64,000 bases of DNA, taken from assembly GCA_041392305.1 (NCBI GenBank), contig JAWKMJ010000010.1:62001-126000 (forward strand). Reading direction: 5' to 3'. This document shows, piece by piece, positions 49,584 to 59,152 of the stretch. Source of the stretch: JAGQYP01 sp041392305 (GTDB lineage Bacteria > Bacteroidota > Bacteroidia > Flavobacteriales_D > Crocinitomicaceae). The notes under the pieces are model-generated. The model was given only the letters and a program-made list of their open reading frames with translations, did no database searches and was not told the origin of the DNA. Every line of letters begins with the position of its first letter. The stretch's first letter is position 1. A program made the position numbers and the translations under genes.

Positions 49584-50564
49584 ATGTTATCACGCCCAAG
49601 AAGAAATAGAAAGTCTGAATCGATCAGATCCATGGTCAGAGAAAACAGATTAGAATTAGCGAATTTAATCTATCCCATATTTTTGGTGGATGGCGAAGGA
49701 ATCAAAGATGAAGTGCAATCGCTTCCAGGAAATTATAGATGGAGTATTGATTTATTATTGAAAGAGATCAGGGAGTGTATTGATTTAGGAATTACAAATT
49801 TTGTGATGTTCCCTGCTGTGGCAGAAAATCTTAAGGATCCACATGCTTCGTACAGTCATTCCGCGGATAATTTTTATCTAAAAGCTGCAAATAAGATCAA
49901 ATCGAGTTTTCCAGAAATCTGTTTGATTAGCGATGTTGCAATGGATCCATATTCTTCGGAAGGGCATGATGGTTTTGTAGAAAATGGAGAGATTGTCAAC
50001 GATAAAACTTTACCCATTCTATGTGAAATGGCTGTTGCACAAGCAAAAGCTGGTTTTGATATTTTAGGACCTTCGGACATGATGGATGGTAGAATTGGAG
50101 CTATCCGCGAAGCCTTAGATGAGGCAGGGTATTACAATACTGGAATCATGGCCTACACAGCCAAATATGCAAGTGCCTTTTATGGTCCTTTTAGAGATGC
50201 ATTGGATTCAGCTCCTAAGGGAGGAGATAAGAAAACATATCAAATGGATCCCTCGAACAGTAAGGAGGCTATAAGGGAAGCCATTTTGGATGAGGAAGAA
50301 GGAGCGGACTTTCTAATGGTCAAGCCCGGATTACCTTATTTGGATATTGTAAAGACCTTAAGTGAAGTTTCTTCACTACCAATTGCAGTTTATAATGTAT
50401 CCGGAGAATGTGCCATGCTGAGAGCTGCTTGTGACAAAGGATGGTTGGATTTTGAGAAAGCAATGCCTGAAATGCTATTGAGTTTTAAAAGAGCAGGAGC
50501 CACCTCCATTTTGACATATTTCGCAAAAGAGTACGCCCTTTTATTGAAAGAAGGAAAAGTTTAA
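49584..50564 (+). CDS. hemB: Delta-aminolevulinic acid dehydratase (porphobilinogen synthase)
   Basis: 326 residues from the ATG at 49584 (MLSRPRRNRKSESIRSM); the open frame upstream gives no better start. It joins two 5-aminolevulinates into porphobilinogen for heme. The two Schiff-base lysines are in YTAKYASAFYGPFRDA and FLMVKPGLPYLDIV. ILGPSDMMDGRI and YNVSGECAML are conserved. The metal loop reads DVAMDPYSSEGHDG. The three cysteines of the zinc-dependent type are replaced, so this is the magnesium-type enzyme. Confidence 0.95.
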   Translation: MLSRPRRNRKSESIRSMVRENRLELANLIYPIFLVDGEGIKDEVQSLPGNYRWSIDLLLKEIRECIDLGITNFVMFPAVAENLKDPHASYSHSADNFYLKAANKIKSSFPEICLISDVAMDPYSSEGHDGFVENGEIVNDKTLPILCEMAVAQAKAGFDILGPSDMMDGRIGAIREALDEAGYYNTGIMAYTAKYASAFYGPFRDALDSAPKGGDKKTYQMDPSNSKEAIREAILDEEEGADFLMVKPGLPYLDIVKTLSEVSSLPIAVYNVSGECAMLRAACDKGWLDFEKAMPEMLLSFKRAGATSILTYFAKEYALLLKEGKV

Positions 50565-50570
50565 ACATAA

Positions 50571-50601
50571 AAAAAAGCAATTCGTCTGAATCGCCTTTTT
50601 T
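50571..50601. terminator. Terminator between hemB and sucD
   Basis: AAAAAAGC-ATTC pairs with GAAT-GC-TTTTTT with one mismatch and a bulge. A and T runs flank both sides, so it can serve both convergent genes. Confidence 0.75.
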
Positions 50602-50618
50602 ATTTATAGTGCTTTATA

Positions 50619-51497
50619 TTATGCTGTAACTCCTAAAACTTCTGCCATTTTCTTTCCAATCTCAGCAGGGGAGTCAACTACATGAATTCCATTTTCTCTC
50701 ATGATTCTCTTTTTTGCCTCAGCAGTATCGTCTTCACCTCCGACAATTGCTCCTGCGTGCCCCATGGTTCTTCCTTTTGGTGCAGTTTCACCAGCGATGA
50801 ATCCTACAACAGGTTTAGTTCCATTTTCTTTAATCCATTTTGCAGCGATAGCTTCAAGATTTCCTCCAATTTCACCAATCATCACAATTCCTTCCGTTGC
50901 TGGATCGTTCATTAATAATTCAACGGCCTCTTTTGTAGTAGTTCCAATGATAGGATCTCCACCAATTCCGATGGCAGTTGTGACACCTAAACCTGCTTTA
51001 GCAACTTGATCCGCTGCTTCGTAGGTAAGCGTCCCAGATTTAGAAACAATCCCAATTTTCCCTGGTTTAAAAACAAATCCTGGCATGATTCCCACTTTCG
51101 CTTGATCAGCAGAAATAATTCCAGGGCAGTTAGGACCAATAAGTGTACAATCGTAATCTGAAATGTATTCTTTAGCGTAGATCATGTCTTTAACAGGAAT
51201 TCCTTCAGTGATACAAACAATTACTTTAATTCCTGATTGAGCAGCTTCCATGATCGCATCTGCAGCAAATGCTGGTGGTACGAAAATGATCGAAACGTCT
51301 GCTCCTGTCGCTTTAACCGCATCTTCTACCGTATTGAATACTGGTTTGTCTAGGTGAGTCTGACCACCTTTTCCAGGTGTAACCCCTCCAACAACGTTTG
51401 TTCCATATTCAATCATTTGCGAAGCGTGAAAAGTACCTTCACTTCCAGTGAATCCTTGAACGATCACCTTAGAATTTTTATTAACTAATACACTCAT
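50619..51497 (-). CDS. sucD: Succinyl-CoA synthetase (ADP-forming) alpha subunit
   Basis: 292 residues. It carries the catalytic phosphohistidine in GRTMGHAGAIVGG near residue 249. The CoA-binding segment is VQGFTGSEGTFHASQMI, and TLIGPNCPGIIS with IGIVSKSGTLTYEA follow. With SucC it converts succinyl-CoA to succinate with ATP formation in the TCA cycle. sucC is not in the neighbourhood; split sucC and sucD loci are common in Bacteroidota. Confidence 0.95.
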   Translation of the reverse strand: MSVLVNKNSKVIVQGFTGSEGTFHASQMIEYGTNVVGGVTPGKGGQTHLDKPVFNTVEDAVKATGADVSIIFVPPAFAADAIMEAAQSGIKVIVCITEGIPVKDMIYAKEYISDYDCTLIGPNCPGIISADQAKVGIMPGFVFKPGKIGIVSKSGTLTYEAADQVAKAGLGVTTAIGIGGDPIIGTTTKEAVELLMNDPATEGIVMIGEIGGNLEAIAAKWIKENGTKPVVGFIAGETAPKGRTMGHAGAIVGGEDDTAEAKKRIMRENGIHVVDSPAEIGKKMAEVLGVTA

Positions 51498-51589
51498 TTC
51501 TTTATATGTAATTTTAATTTCTTAAAAAGCTGTTTCAAAAATAGAAGTTTATTGAATAGATGCAAAGTTATTCTCTATTTTATTTCATT

Positions 51590-52360
51590 CTATTTACGTA
51601 GCTCTAATTTAGCTCTATCCCAATATTTATCCATCTCTTCCAAACTCATGGAACTCATGTCTTTAGAGTCGTTTTTAATAAGTTCTTCGAGGAGTTGGAA
51701 ACGTTTGACAAACTTTTTATTGGTTCTTTCCAGCGCATCTTCTGGGTTGATATTATTGAATCTTGCAAAATTGACCAAAGAAAAGAGTAGGTCACCAAAC
51801 TCTTCCTCCTGTTTGGGGGAATTTTGATCTACTTCGTCTTTAAATTCTTGAAATTCTTCCTCAACCTTTTTCCAAACATCATCCGAAGTTTTCCATTCAA
51901 AACCTACACCTTTCACTTTTTCTTGAATTCGATAGGCTTTTACCAAGCTAGGCATGGAGTTGGGGACTCCTGAAAGGACAGATTTTCTACCTGATTTTAG
52001 TTTAATTCGTTCCCAGTTTGCTTTTACTTCTTCTTCATCTTGAACTTCCACATCTCCATATATGTGTGGATGGCGTTCCACTAATTTGTCACAGATTTTC
52101 TCAATAACATCTTCCAATTCAAATTCGTTCTTTTCTGAAGCAATTTTTGAATAAAATACAATATGCAGGAGTAAATCTCCCAATTCACCCTTTAATTCTT
52201 CGAAATCATTATCTAAAATGGCGTCTGAAAGTTCGTAGGTTTCCTCAATTGTTAGATGGCGTAAGGATTCCAAAGTTTGTTTTTTATCCCATGGACATTG
52301 AGCTCTAAGCTCATCCATGATTTTCACGAGCCTAAGGAATTGTTCTACTTTTTTCTCCAT
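51590..52360 (-). CDS. mazG: Nucleoside triphosphate pyrophosphohydrolase MazG
   Basis: 256 residues. Two tandem MazG all-alpha domains are seen. The first has LRAQCPWDKKQTLESLRHLTIEETYELSDAI and GELGDLLLHIVFYSKIA (read in parts); the second has EEEFQEFKDEVD and EFGDLLFSLVNFARF. The EExxE/ExxD metal ligands are intact in both. It hydrolyses NTPs or dNTPs and may lower ppGpp or remove damaged nucleotides. It ends opposite to sucD with about 90 bases between and is divergent from mtaB. Confidence 0.93.
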   Translation of the reverse strand: MEKKVEQFLRLVKIMDELRAQCPWDKKQTLESLRHLTIEETYELSDAILDNDFEELKGELGDLLLHIVFYSKIASEKNEFELEDVIEKICDKLVERHPHIYGDVEVQDEEEVKANWERIKLKSGRKSVLSGVPNSMPSLVKAYRIQEKVKGVGFEWKTSDDVWKKVEEEFQEFKDEVDQNSPKQEEEFGDLLFSLVNFARFNNINPEDALERTNKKFVKRFQLLEELIKNDSKDMSSMSLEEMDKYWDRAKLELRK

Positions 52361-52416
52361 GATCCAAAATTAGGAATTCCTTTGAGTTGATGGTTTTAAA
52401 TTTCTATTAATTGACG

Positions 52417-52424
52417 TAAATTTG
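52417..52424 (+). promoter_or_regulatory. Candidate -7 element for mtaB
   Basis: TAAATTTG fits TAnnTTTG, 11 bases before the ATG, which implies a nearly leaderless transcript. The TTG at 52387 is farther away than usual. Confidence 0.4.
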
Positions 52425-52434
52425 CGCCCGCATT

Positions 52435-53733
52435 ATGCAAGAATTTCATAAAGTAGCATATTATACACTGGGATGTAAACTGAATTTTTCAGAGACTTCA
52501 ACGATTGCAAGGGAACTTACGGAACTGGGGTTTGCAAAAGTAGATTTTAATGAATTTCCAGATATCTATGTGATCAATACTTGCTCAGTTACAGAAAATG
52601 CGGATAAAAAATGTCGCCAAATTGTGAAAAAGGCTTTGGGTATTAATCCGAATGCCTATGTGATTGTTATAGGATGTTATGCCCAATTAAAACCAGATGA
52701 TATTGCGTCAATCCCAGGTGTGGATTTGGTTTTGGGAGCCAATGAAAAGTTCAATATCAAGGATTATCTTGACAAAATTGATAAAAAAGAAGTAGCTGAA
52801 ATCCAGAATGAGAATATCAAAACCGTCAACGGATTCATTCCTTCACATTCTTATGGCGACAGAACCCGATCATTTTTAAAGATCCAAGATGGATGTGATT
52901 ATTTCTGCACTTTCTGTACCATTCCTTTAGCAAGGGGGAAGAGTCGAAATAGTTCAATAGAGGAAACGGTTAAGCAAGCTCAAAAAGTAGCTGATACGGA
53001 AATTAAGGAGGTGGTCATAACAGGCGTGAATATTGGAGATTTTGGTCAAGGTGGAGAAGAGAATTTTTATAAATTGATTCAAGAATTTGATCAAGTGGAT
53101 GGTATTGATCGATTCCGAATTTCTTCCATTGAACCTAATTTACTATCGAACGATATCATTGATTTTGTAGCTGAAAGTAAGAAGTTTGTTCCCCATTTTC
53201 ATATTCCATTGCAGTCTGGCTCAGATGAGCTATTGCAAAAAATGAGAAGAAAGTACTTGACGTCTTTATATAGTGAGCGGATCGACAGAATTAGGGAGAA
53301 AATTCAAGATTGTTGTATCGGTGTGGATGTAATAGTAGGTTTTCCAGGTGAAACAGAAGAAAAATTTCTAGAGACTTACAATTACCTGAATGATTTGGAT
53401 GTTTCCTATTTACATGTGTTCACTTATTCTGAAAGAGCAAACACCACTGCTAAAAAAATGCCTGAATCGGTGGATATGGGTGTTCGAAAAAAGAGAAGTA
53501 AAATGCTTCAAATTCTTTCCCTTAAAAAGAAGAGAGCCTTTTATGAAAGTCAATTAGGAAAGGAGTTGGAGGTGCTGTTGGAAGCGGAAAGAGAAGGGGA
53601 TGACATGTTTGGATTTACTGAAAATTATGTCAAGGTGAAAATTCCATATGATGAGTCCTTGGTAAATAGTATTCGCAAAGTTCGATTGAAGAAGATAGAC
53701 AGTGAGGGAAGGGTGGAAGCCGAGTTGATTTAA
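52435..53733 (+). CDS. mtaB: tRNA (N6-threonylcarbamoyladenosine(37)-C2)-methylthiotransferase MtaB
   Basis: 432 residues. This radical-SAM enzyme adds a methylthio group to t6A37 of tRNAs reading ANN codons. The N-terminal UPF0004 domain has cysteines in YTLGCKLNFSE, INTCSVTENAD and IGCYAQ for one 4Fe-4S cluster. The radical-SAM cluster is QDGCDYFCTFCTIPLARGKSR near residues 151-171. FHIPLQSGSDELLQKMRRKY and VIVGFPGETEEKF follow, with a TRAM-like C-terminus. The GCKLNFSE form favours MtaB over MiaB or RimO. Confidence 0.93.
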   Translation: MQEFHKVAYYTLGCKLNFSETSTIARELTELGFAKVDFNEFPDIYVINTCSVTENADKKCRQIVKKALGINPNAYVIVIGCYAQLKPDDIASIPGVDLVLGANEKFNIKDYLDKIDKKEVAEIQNENIKTVNGFIPSHSYGDRTRSFLKIQDGCDYFCTFCTIPLARGKSRNSSIEETVKQAQKVADTEIKEVVITGVNIGDFGQGGEENFYKLIQEFDQVDGIDRFRISSIEPNLLSNDIIDFVAESKKFVPHFHIPLQSGSDELLQKMRRKYLTSLYSERIDRIREKIQDCCIGVDVIVGFPGETEEKFLETYNYLNDLDVSYLHVFTYSERANTTAKKMPESVDMGVRKKRSKMLQILSLKKKRAFYESQLGKELEVLLEAEREGDDMFGFTENYVKVKIPYDESLVNSIRKVRLKKIDSEGRVEAELI

Positions 53734-53740
53734 GCCTTTT

Positions 53741-53769
53741 TTGAAATTTTGAACTTTCTATTATCTTTG
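53741..53769 (+). promoter_or_regulatory. Housekeeping promoter of the zinc-ribbon gene
   Basis: TTG at 53741-53743 and TATCTTTG at 53762-53769, 18 bases apart, fit the Bacteroidota consensus. Transcription would start about 53775. Confidence 0.5.
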
Positions 53770-53795
53770 TAGCCAACCATTTAAATCAAATCATA

Positions 53796-54179
53796 ATGAA
53801 ATCAAAGAAATGTCTTGTTTGTGACAAGTTTTTTGTCGGTCGTATTGATAAGAAATACTGTTCAGATCAATGCCGAAACGTTTATAACAATAAAATCAAT
53901 TCAAACCTTCTAAAGGAAATTCGAAAAACGAATAAAAGATTACGGGTGAATCGTGAAATTTTGAAAAAATACAATCAATTGGGGGTAAAGAATGTCTCTT
54001 TATTTTCTTTGATTAGTGATGGTTTTGTTCTGACTTATTTTACAAATATGTACAAGGACTCAAGTGGAAACGAGGTTTACTTCTGTTATGATCTGGGTTA
54101 TCAATTTGCAGAAAATGAAACTCTTCGAATATTTGAAAAAAAGGTGTTTGAAAGACAATTGGTAAGAACTCTGGATTGA
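53796..54179 (+). CDS. Zinc-ribbon protein, unknown function
   Basis: 127 residues. The N-terminus has a treble-clef-like metal site, CLVCDKFFVGRIDKKYC with a following CRNVYNNK, i.e. four cysteines. The remaining ~100 residues are helical then strand-rich (KKYNQLGVKNVSLFSLISDGF, VYFCYDLGYQFAENETLRIF). The N-terminal finger resembles the small zinc-binding segments in DUF2116-like proteins, and it may bind nucleic acid. It lies after mtaB with its own promoter. Confidence 0.65.
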   Translation: MKSKKCLVCDKFFVGRIDKKYCSDQCRNVYNNKINSNLLKEIRKTNKRLRVNREILKKYNQLGVKNVSLFSLISDGFVLTYFTNMYKDSSGNEVYFCYDLGYQFAENETLRIFEKKVFERQLVRTLD

Positions 54180-54200
54180 GATCAAATTAATTATTTCAAA

Positions 54201-55157
54201 TTATCTTAGGATAATGACTTGACCTAAAGATAAGATTGAATTTTCCTTTATTTTATTTATTCTGCAAAGTTCTGAGACAGAAACACCATACATTAATGAT
54301 AACTTGTATAAGGAATCTCCGCTTCGAATCTTATGTGTTCTGGCATTTTTATCATAAGATGTTGGGGTAGAAGAGCTACTTGCATAAGAAGTCTTAGATT
54401 GAGATATAGCTTTGTAATTGAACAAATGCTTATGAACGAATAAATTTTCCTCTTTCAGTTTTTTATTCTTGAAGTCAAAAATTTCCTCAGGATCTAATGC
54501 ACAATCAAAAAATCTAACTTCGAAGTGAAGATGAGATCCGGTCGATTTCCCAGTATTACCTCCTTTTCCAATCATTTCTCCTGCTTGAACCAATTGATTT
54601 GGAACTACTGAAATTTTGTCAAGGTGTGCATAAGCTGTTTCTAATCCATTGTAGTGGCGAATTATCACTACATTTCCAAAACCATGATCATTGTATTGGG
54701 CATATCTTACTTTTCCAGAAAATGCAGCTACCACTGTGTCTCCCGTTTGCAAATCAATATCAATTCCTTTATGGTATCTCCCTTTTCTCCATTTAAAAGT
54801 GGAGGTTATCATACCGTCAAAAGGAATTGCGAATTTGTTGTAATTTGAATCCGTAACACACAACCATAAGGTATCTTTCATGTTTTCCAAATCGTTTTCG
54901 CCACTAAATACAAATGTTTGATCAGAATTCCAGCAATGTTTAAATTGATAATTGGTATCAGTAGCGATTGTTTGGTACAAGTCTTCATTTAAAACTCCAT
55001 CGAAGTCGAGGTCTTCAAGATATTCCCAAGTCCTATTTGCATAAATGATCATAGTACCATCCTCGGTAGGAATGGTATCAAGAACTTTGTTACAAACAGT
55101 TTGAGAAAAAAGGTTAGGAAAATATAATAAAAGACCTAGAATAATTAATAATCTCAT
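54201..55157 (-). CDS. Secreted M23 peptidase with C-terminal LysM
   Basis: 318 residues from the ATG at 55157, which gives the signal peptide MRLLIILGLLLYFPNLFSQ; an ATG further upstream adds a cysteine-rich stretch. The M23 peptidase has its metal ligands in GRYHKGIDIDLQTGD and HLHFEVRF (HxH), with YNDHGFGNVVIIRHYNG between them. The last ~45 residues are a LysM domain (HKIRSGDSLYKLSLMYGVS, then LSLGQVII). It cleaves or binds peptidoglycan cross-links, as a hydrolase or as a division activator of the EnvC/NlpD type. Confidence 0.9.
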   Translation of the reverse strand: MRLLIILGLLLYFPNLFSQTVCNKVLDTIPTEDGTMIIYANRTWEYLEDLDFDGVLNEDLYQTIATDTNYQFKHCWNSDQTFVFSGENDLENMKDTLWLCVTDSNYNKFAIPFDGMITSTFKWRKGRYHKGIDIDLQTGDTVVAAFSGKVRYAQYNDHGFGNVVIIRHYNGLETAYAHLDKISVVPNQLVQAGEMIGKGGNTGKSTGSHLHFEVRFFDCALDPEEIFDFKNKKLKEENLFVHKHLFNYKAISQSKTSYASSSSTPTSYDKNARTHKIRSGDSLYKLSLMYGVSVSELCRINKIKENSILSLGQVIILR

Positions 55158-55244
55158 AATACAACAACAATGTTTGGTTGCAAAAATACCCATTTTCAAG
55201 GTAAACTGCCAAATAGTGTATTAGATTAATCCAATAAGAATTGT

Positions 55245-55274
55245 TAAAAAAGCCCCTGAAATTTTCAGAGGCTC
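55245..55274 (-). terminator. Rho-independent terminator of secA
   Basis: On the minus strand AGCCTCTGAAA pairs with TTTCAGGGGCT (one mismatch) and a T run follows, just after the secA stop. Confidence 0.85.
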
Positions 55275-55278
55275 TAAT

Positions 55279-58200
55279 TTATTTACCGTGACACTGTTTG
55301 TATTTTTTGCCTGAACCACATGGACATGGATCATTTCTACCTACTTTTTTTTCAGCTGTTATTGGCTGTGTTACTTGTTTTTGTGGATTGCCCGAATTTT
55401 CTATCGCCTGCTGATAACCTTCGGATCCTTTGAATTCTGGAGCAGATTCACGGGACAATGTTGATTTTCCGTAGTTACTCTTAGGGTGAGCTTCTTCATT
55501 TGTCCTTTTAACTTCAACTTCTTCAGAGTTGGATCGAACTGGTAGTTGTGCTTTTACAATAAATGAAATGATCTCATTACTTAATCGCGCAAGCATCTCT
55601 TTAAATAGCTCAAATGATTTAAGTTTGTACTGTAATAAAGGATCTTTTTGTTCAAAACGAGCATTTTGAACGGATTGTCTTAGGTCGTCCATTTCTCTTA
55701 GATGCTCTTTCCATTCATTGTCGATAAAACCTAAAACAATGCTTTTCTCAATCTCTTTAACCAACGTTAAACCACCATCATTATAAGCGTCCTCCAGATT
55801 GACGATTACGTTCATGCTTTTAATTCCATCTGTTACTGGGAATTGCATGTTTTTAAATTTCTGCCCTTCATTTTCGTAAACTTGTTTTATGATCGGGTAA
55901 GCACGAGTAGATAAATTATCTTTTATTCTCTTGTAATGCATTTCAGCTGTATCAAATATTTTTTCAGTAAGCTCATGCTGACTCATTGTCGAAAATTCCT
56001 CCAGGCTCATGGGAGATTCAATACCAAGTTCCTTTATAAGGTCAAGTTGGAAATTTTCAAAATCTTTGATCGTATGATTATTAATTACAACAGATTCTGC
56101 AATATCGTAGAACATATTGGCGATATCCATATCCAATCGATCTCCGTACAAGGCATTTTTTCGTTTTTTATAGATTGCTTTTCGCTGAGCATTCATTACG
56201 TCATCATATTCAAGCAATCGTTTACGCATACCAAAGTTGTTCTCTTCTACTTTTTTCTGTGCTCGTTCGATGGACTTAGAGATCATTCTATGTTGTATGA
56301 CTTCCCCTTCTTTGAGTCCTAATCGATCCATCATTTTTGCAATTCTTTCCGAACCAAAAAGTCTCATTAAAGGATCTTCAGAGAAACAAAAAACTGTGAT
56401 GAACCAGGGTCTCCCTGACGCCCTGCTTCCACCTCGAAGCTGTCTGTCGACACGTCTAGAATCGTGTCTTTCCGTACCAATAATAGCTAATCCACCAGCA
56501 TCTTTAACACCTTCTCCTAGTTTGATGTCGGTTCCACGTCCAGCCATATTTGTGGCTATTGTAACCGTTCCAGCTTTCCCCGCTTCCGCTACAATATCGG
56601 CCTCTTTTTGGTGTAATTTTGCATTCAATACTTGATGAGGAATGTTCCTCATTTTTAACATTCTACTCAACAACTCAGAGATCTCAACCGTAGTAGTACC
56701 TACAAGAACGGGTCTGTTTTGTCCAACTAATTTATCAATCTCATCAATGATTGCATTGTATTTTTCTCGAGCTGTTTTGTATACCAAATCATGTTGGTCT
56801 TTTCGTGCAATAGGTCTATTCGTGGGTATTACAACTACATCCAATTCGTAAATATCCCAGAATTCCTGTGCTTCCGTTTCTGCTGTACCTGTCATACCCG
56901 ACAGTTTGTGGTACATTCTAAAGTAATTTTGAAGAGAGATCGTAGCATAGGTTTGAGTTGCGTCTTCAATCTTTACATTTTCTTTAGCTTCAATGGCTTG
57001 GTGCAATCCGTCGGAATATCTTCTACCTTCCATGATCCGACCGGTTTGCTCATCCACAATTTTTACTTTTCCATCCATCAAAACATACTCAACTTCTTTT
57101 TCAAAAAGTGTGTAGGCCTTTAATAGTTGATTGATTGAGTGAATTCTTTCAGATTTTACAGTGTAATCTCTAATGATAGCATCTTTTCTTGCTACTTTTT
57201 CCTCAGATGTTAGGCCTTGAGTGTCTAATTGAGAAAATTCAGAAGCTATATCTGTAAGAATATAATAATTAGAATCTTCTCCTTTACTGATCAATTCAAT
57301 TCCTTTATCAGTTAGGTCTATTTGATTGTTCTTTTCGTCTATTGTAAAAAAGAGCTCATTATCAATGAATGGCATCTCTTTTTGCTGATCTTGTAAGTAA
57401 TAATTTTCAGTTTTCTGAAGATGAGCTCGAACTCCTGGTTCAGACAAAAACTTGATTAGTGCTTTATTTTTAGGCAATCCTCGATAACATCTAAGTAATT
57501 CGATGCCCCCTTGTTTTAAATCCTCCTTAGAAGGTTTGTCTTCATTTAAGGTTGCTAAATTCTTCTTGGCACTAACTAAGAGTTCTTGAACTAATTTTCT
57601 TTGTGCCGATACCAATGTCTCGATTTTCGGTTTTAATCCTTCGTATTCTTGTTGATCTCCTTTAGGTGTGGGGCCAGAAATAATCAATGGGGTTCTTGCA
57701 TCATCAATTAACACAGAATCCACCTCATCTACAATTGCGAAATGGTGTTTTTTCTGAACCAAATCGTCTGTATTGGAAGACATGTTGTCTCTCAAATAAT
57801 CAAAACCAAATTCATTATTTGTTCCAAAAGTAATATTTGAGGCATAAGCTTTTCTTCTTTCAGGAGAATTAGGACGATGTTTATCAATACAGTCAACAGA
57901 TAAGCCATGAAATTCATATAGTGGTCCCATCCATTCACTATCTCTTTTAGCAAGATAATCGTTTACAGTTACAACATGAACACCTTTACCAGCTAATGCA
58001 TTAAGATAAACAGGGAGGGTTGCTACGAGTGTTTTACCTTCACCAGTTTGCATTTCTGCGATGTTTCCCTTGTGTAAAACTGCACCTCCATAGAGTTGTA
58101 CATCGTAATGAACCATATTCCATTGCACCTCATTTCCTGCGGCCTCCCAGCTATTGTGCCAAATGGCCTTATCTCCTGAGATTTCTACACCCTTTCTTTT

Positions 58201-58626
58201 CGCGGCAATTTCTCTATCCATATCTCGGGCAGTAACTTCTAACTTACCATTGATGGCCCATCTTCTAGCGGTTTCCTTAACTACAGCAAACGCTTCAGGC
58301 ATTAAATCTAACAGAATGAGTTCCAATTCATCATCGATAGACTGATCCAATTTGTCTATTTCTTGATAAATATCCTCTTTTTGGTGTACATCCATTGCTG
58401 GATTTTCATCAATTTCCTTCAGAAGTTCTTCCTTTCTTTTTTCAAGGTTGGAAAGTCCATCCTGAATGATCTTTCTGAATTCATCTGATTTACCTCTTAA
58501 TTGATCATCAGAGATTCCGTTTAATTTTTCGAATTCCTGATTAATTTTTGTGACATATGGTTGGTATTCTTTGCTATCCTTTTGGTTTTTGTCACCAACA
58601 AACTTCTTAAGTATTCCTCCTAACAT
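55279..58626 (-). CDS. secA: Protein translocase subunit SecA with lineage-specific insertion
   Basis: 1115 residues; E. coli SecA has 901. This ATPase drives proteins through SecYEG. Walker A is MQTGEGKTLVA near residue 195, the DEAD-like motif is IVDEVDSVLID near 298, and ATNMAGRGTDIKLGEGV with QLRGGSRASGRPW complete the motor. The zinc-binding tail PCPCGSGKKYKQCHGK ends the chain. The surplus lies mainly after LIISGPTPKG, a helical insert of about 100 residues before the MPFIDNELFFTIDEK segment, and in an extended N-terminal helical region. Bacteroidota SecA proteins are known to be long. It is monocistronic. Confidence 0.96.
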   Translation of the reverse strand: MLGGILKKFVGDKNQKDSKEYQPYVTKINQEFEKLNGISDDQLRGKSDEFRKIIQDGLSNLEKRKEELLKEIDENPAMDVHQKEDIYQEIDKLDQSIDDELELILLDLMPEAFAVVKETARRWAINGKLEVTARDMDREIAAKRKGVEISGDKAIWHNSWEAAGNEVQWNMVHYDVQLYGGAVLHKGNIAEMQTGEGKTLVATLPVYLNALAGKGVHVVTVNDYLAKRDSEWMGPLYEFHGLSVDCIDKHRPNSPERRKAYASNITFGTNNEFGFDYLRDNMSSNTDDLVQKKHHFAIVDEVDSVLIDDARTPLIISGPTPKGDQQEYEGLKPKIETLVSAQRKLVQELLVSAKKNLATLNEDKPSKEDLKQGGIELLRCYRGLPKNKALIKFLSEPGVRAHLQKTENYYLQDQQKEMPFIDNELFFTIDEKNNQIDLTDKGIELISKGEDSNYYILTDIASEFSQLDTQGLTSEEKVARKDAIIRDYTVKSERIHSINQLLKAYTLFEKEVEYVLMDGKVKIVDEQTGRIMEGRRYSDGLHQAIEAKENVKIEDATQTYATISLQNYFRMYHKLSGMTGTAETEAQEFWDIYELDVVVIPTNRPIARKDQHDLVYKTAREKYNAIIDEIDKLVGQNRPVLVGTTTVEISELLSRMLKMRNIPHQVLNAKLHQKEADIVAEAGKAGTVTIATNMAGRGTDIKLGEGVKDAGGLAIIGTERHDSRRVDRQLRGGSRASGRPWFITVFCFSEDPLMRLFGSERIAKMMDRLGLKEGEVIQHRMISKSIERAQKKVEENNFGMRKRLLEYDDVMNAQRKAIYKKRKNALYGDRLDMDIANMFYDIAESVVINNHTIKDFENFQLDLIKELGIESPMSLEEFSTMSQHELTEKIFDTAEMHYKRIKDNLSTRAYPIIKQVYENEGQKFKNMQFPVTDGIKSMNVIVNLEDAYNDGGLTLVKEIEKSIVLGFIDNEWKEHLREMDDLRQSVQNARFEQKDPLLQYKLKSFELFKEMLARLSNEIISFIVKAQLPVRSNSEEVEVKRTNEEAHPKSNYGKSTLSRESAPEFKGSEGYQQAIENSGNPQKQVTQPITAEKKVGRNDPCPCGSGKKYKQCHGK

Positions 58627-58781
58627 TGTATCTATGTTGTTTCAAATATGATCTCGTCTCTTCTCGTTTTTCGAAGAGTGCGAATTTAAGCAATTTTTAG
58701 ACTTGAGTCTACCAATATAGTACCAATTTGGAAATTCAGTCATTTTGGCAGAAAAAGAAAAGATAAAGGTAAGATTATGAG

Positions 58782-58812
58782 AAAAAAAAAAGCCCTGAAT
58801 TTCAGGGCTTTT
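58782..58812 (-). terminator. Terminator of the DUF2795 gene
   Basis: AAAAGCCCTGAA pairs with TTCAGGGCTTTT almost without a loop interruption, with a long T run on the minus strand after the DUF2795 stop. Confidence 0.88.
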
Positions 58813-58814
58813 AA

Positions 58815-59036
58815 TTAATATTCGTCTTCATTAAAGAAAAAGTCTTCTTTAGTCGGATAATCCGGCCAGATCTCTTCAATCGACTCATAAATCTCTCCCT
58901 CATCTTCGATCTGTTGCAGGTTTTCTACAACCTCGAGCGGTGCTCCAGTTCTCATAGCGAAATCAATCAGCTCATCCTTAGCTGCCGGCCATGGTGCGTC
59001 TTCCAGATACGATGCTAATTCTAAAGTCCAGTACAT
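58815..59036 (-). CDS. DUF2795 family small acidic protein
   Basis: 73 residues. It reads MYWTLELASYLEDAPWPAAK, DELIDFAMRTGAPLEVVENLQ and an acidic tail WPDYPTKEDFFFNEDEY. This matches the DUF2795 family of small acidic proteins; the Bacteroidota members nearly always carry the LASYLEDAPWPA start. The function is unknown. It is transcribed alone and ends at a strong terminator. Confidence 0.9.
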   Translation of the reverse strand: MYWTLELASYLEDAPWPAAKDELIDFAMRTGAPLEVVENLQQIEDEGEIYESIEEIWPDYPTKEDFFFNEDEY

Positions 59037-59152
59037 ATTCTGAATCCTTTTAACTTGATTAATAATTTTTGCAAATGTAATTTTTTTAAAATTCTATCCA
59101 AGAATATACGAAAAAAATTCGAAAAAATTATTTCATAAAGCTCTCAATTTCT

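Noticed and set aside
55936..57123. Plus-strand frames opposite secA.
   Set aside because: They are antisense shadows; the SecA motifs show the true coding strand.
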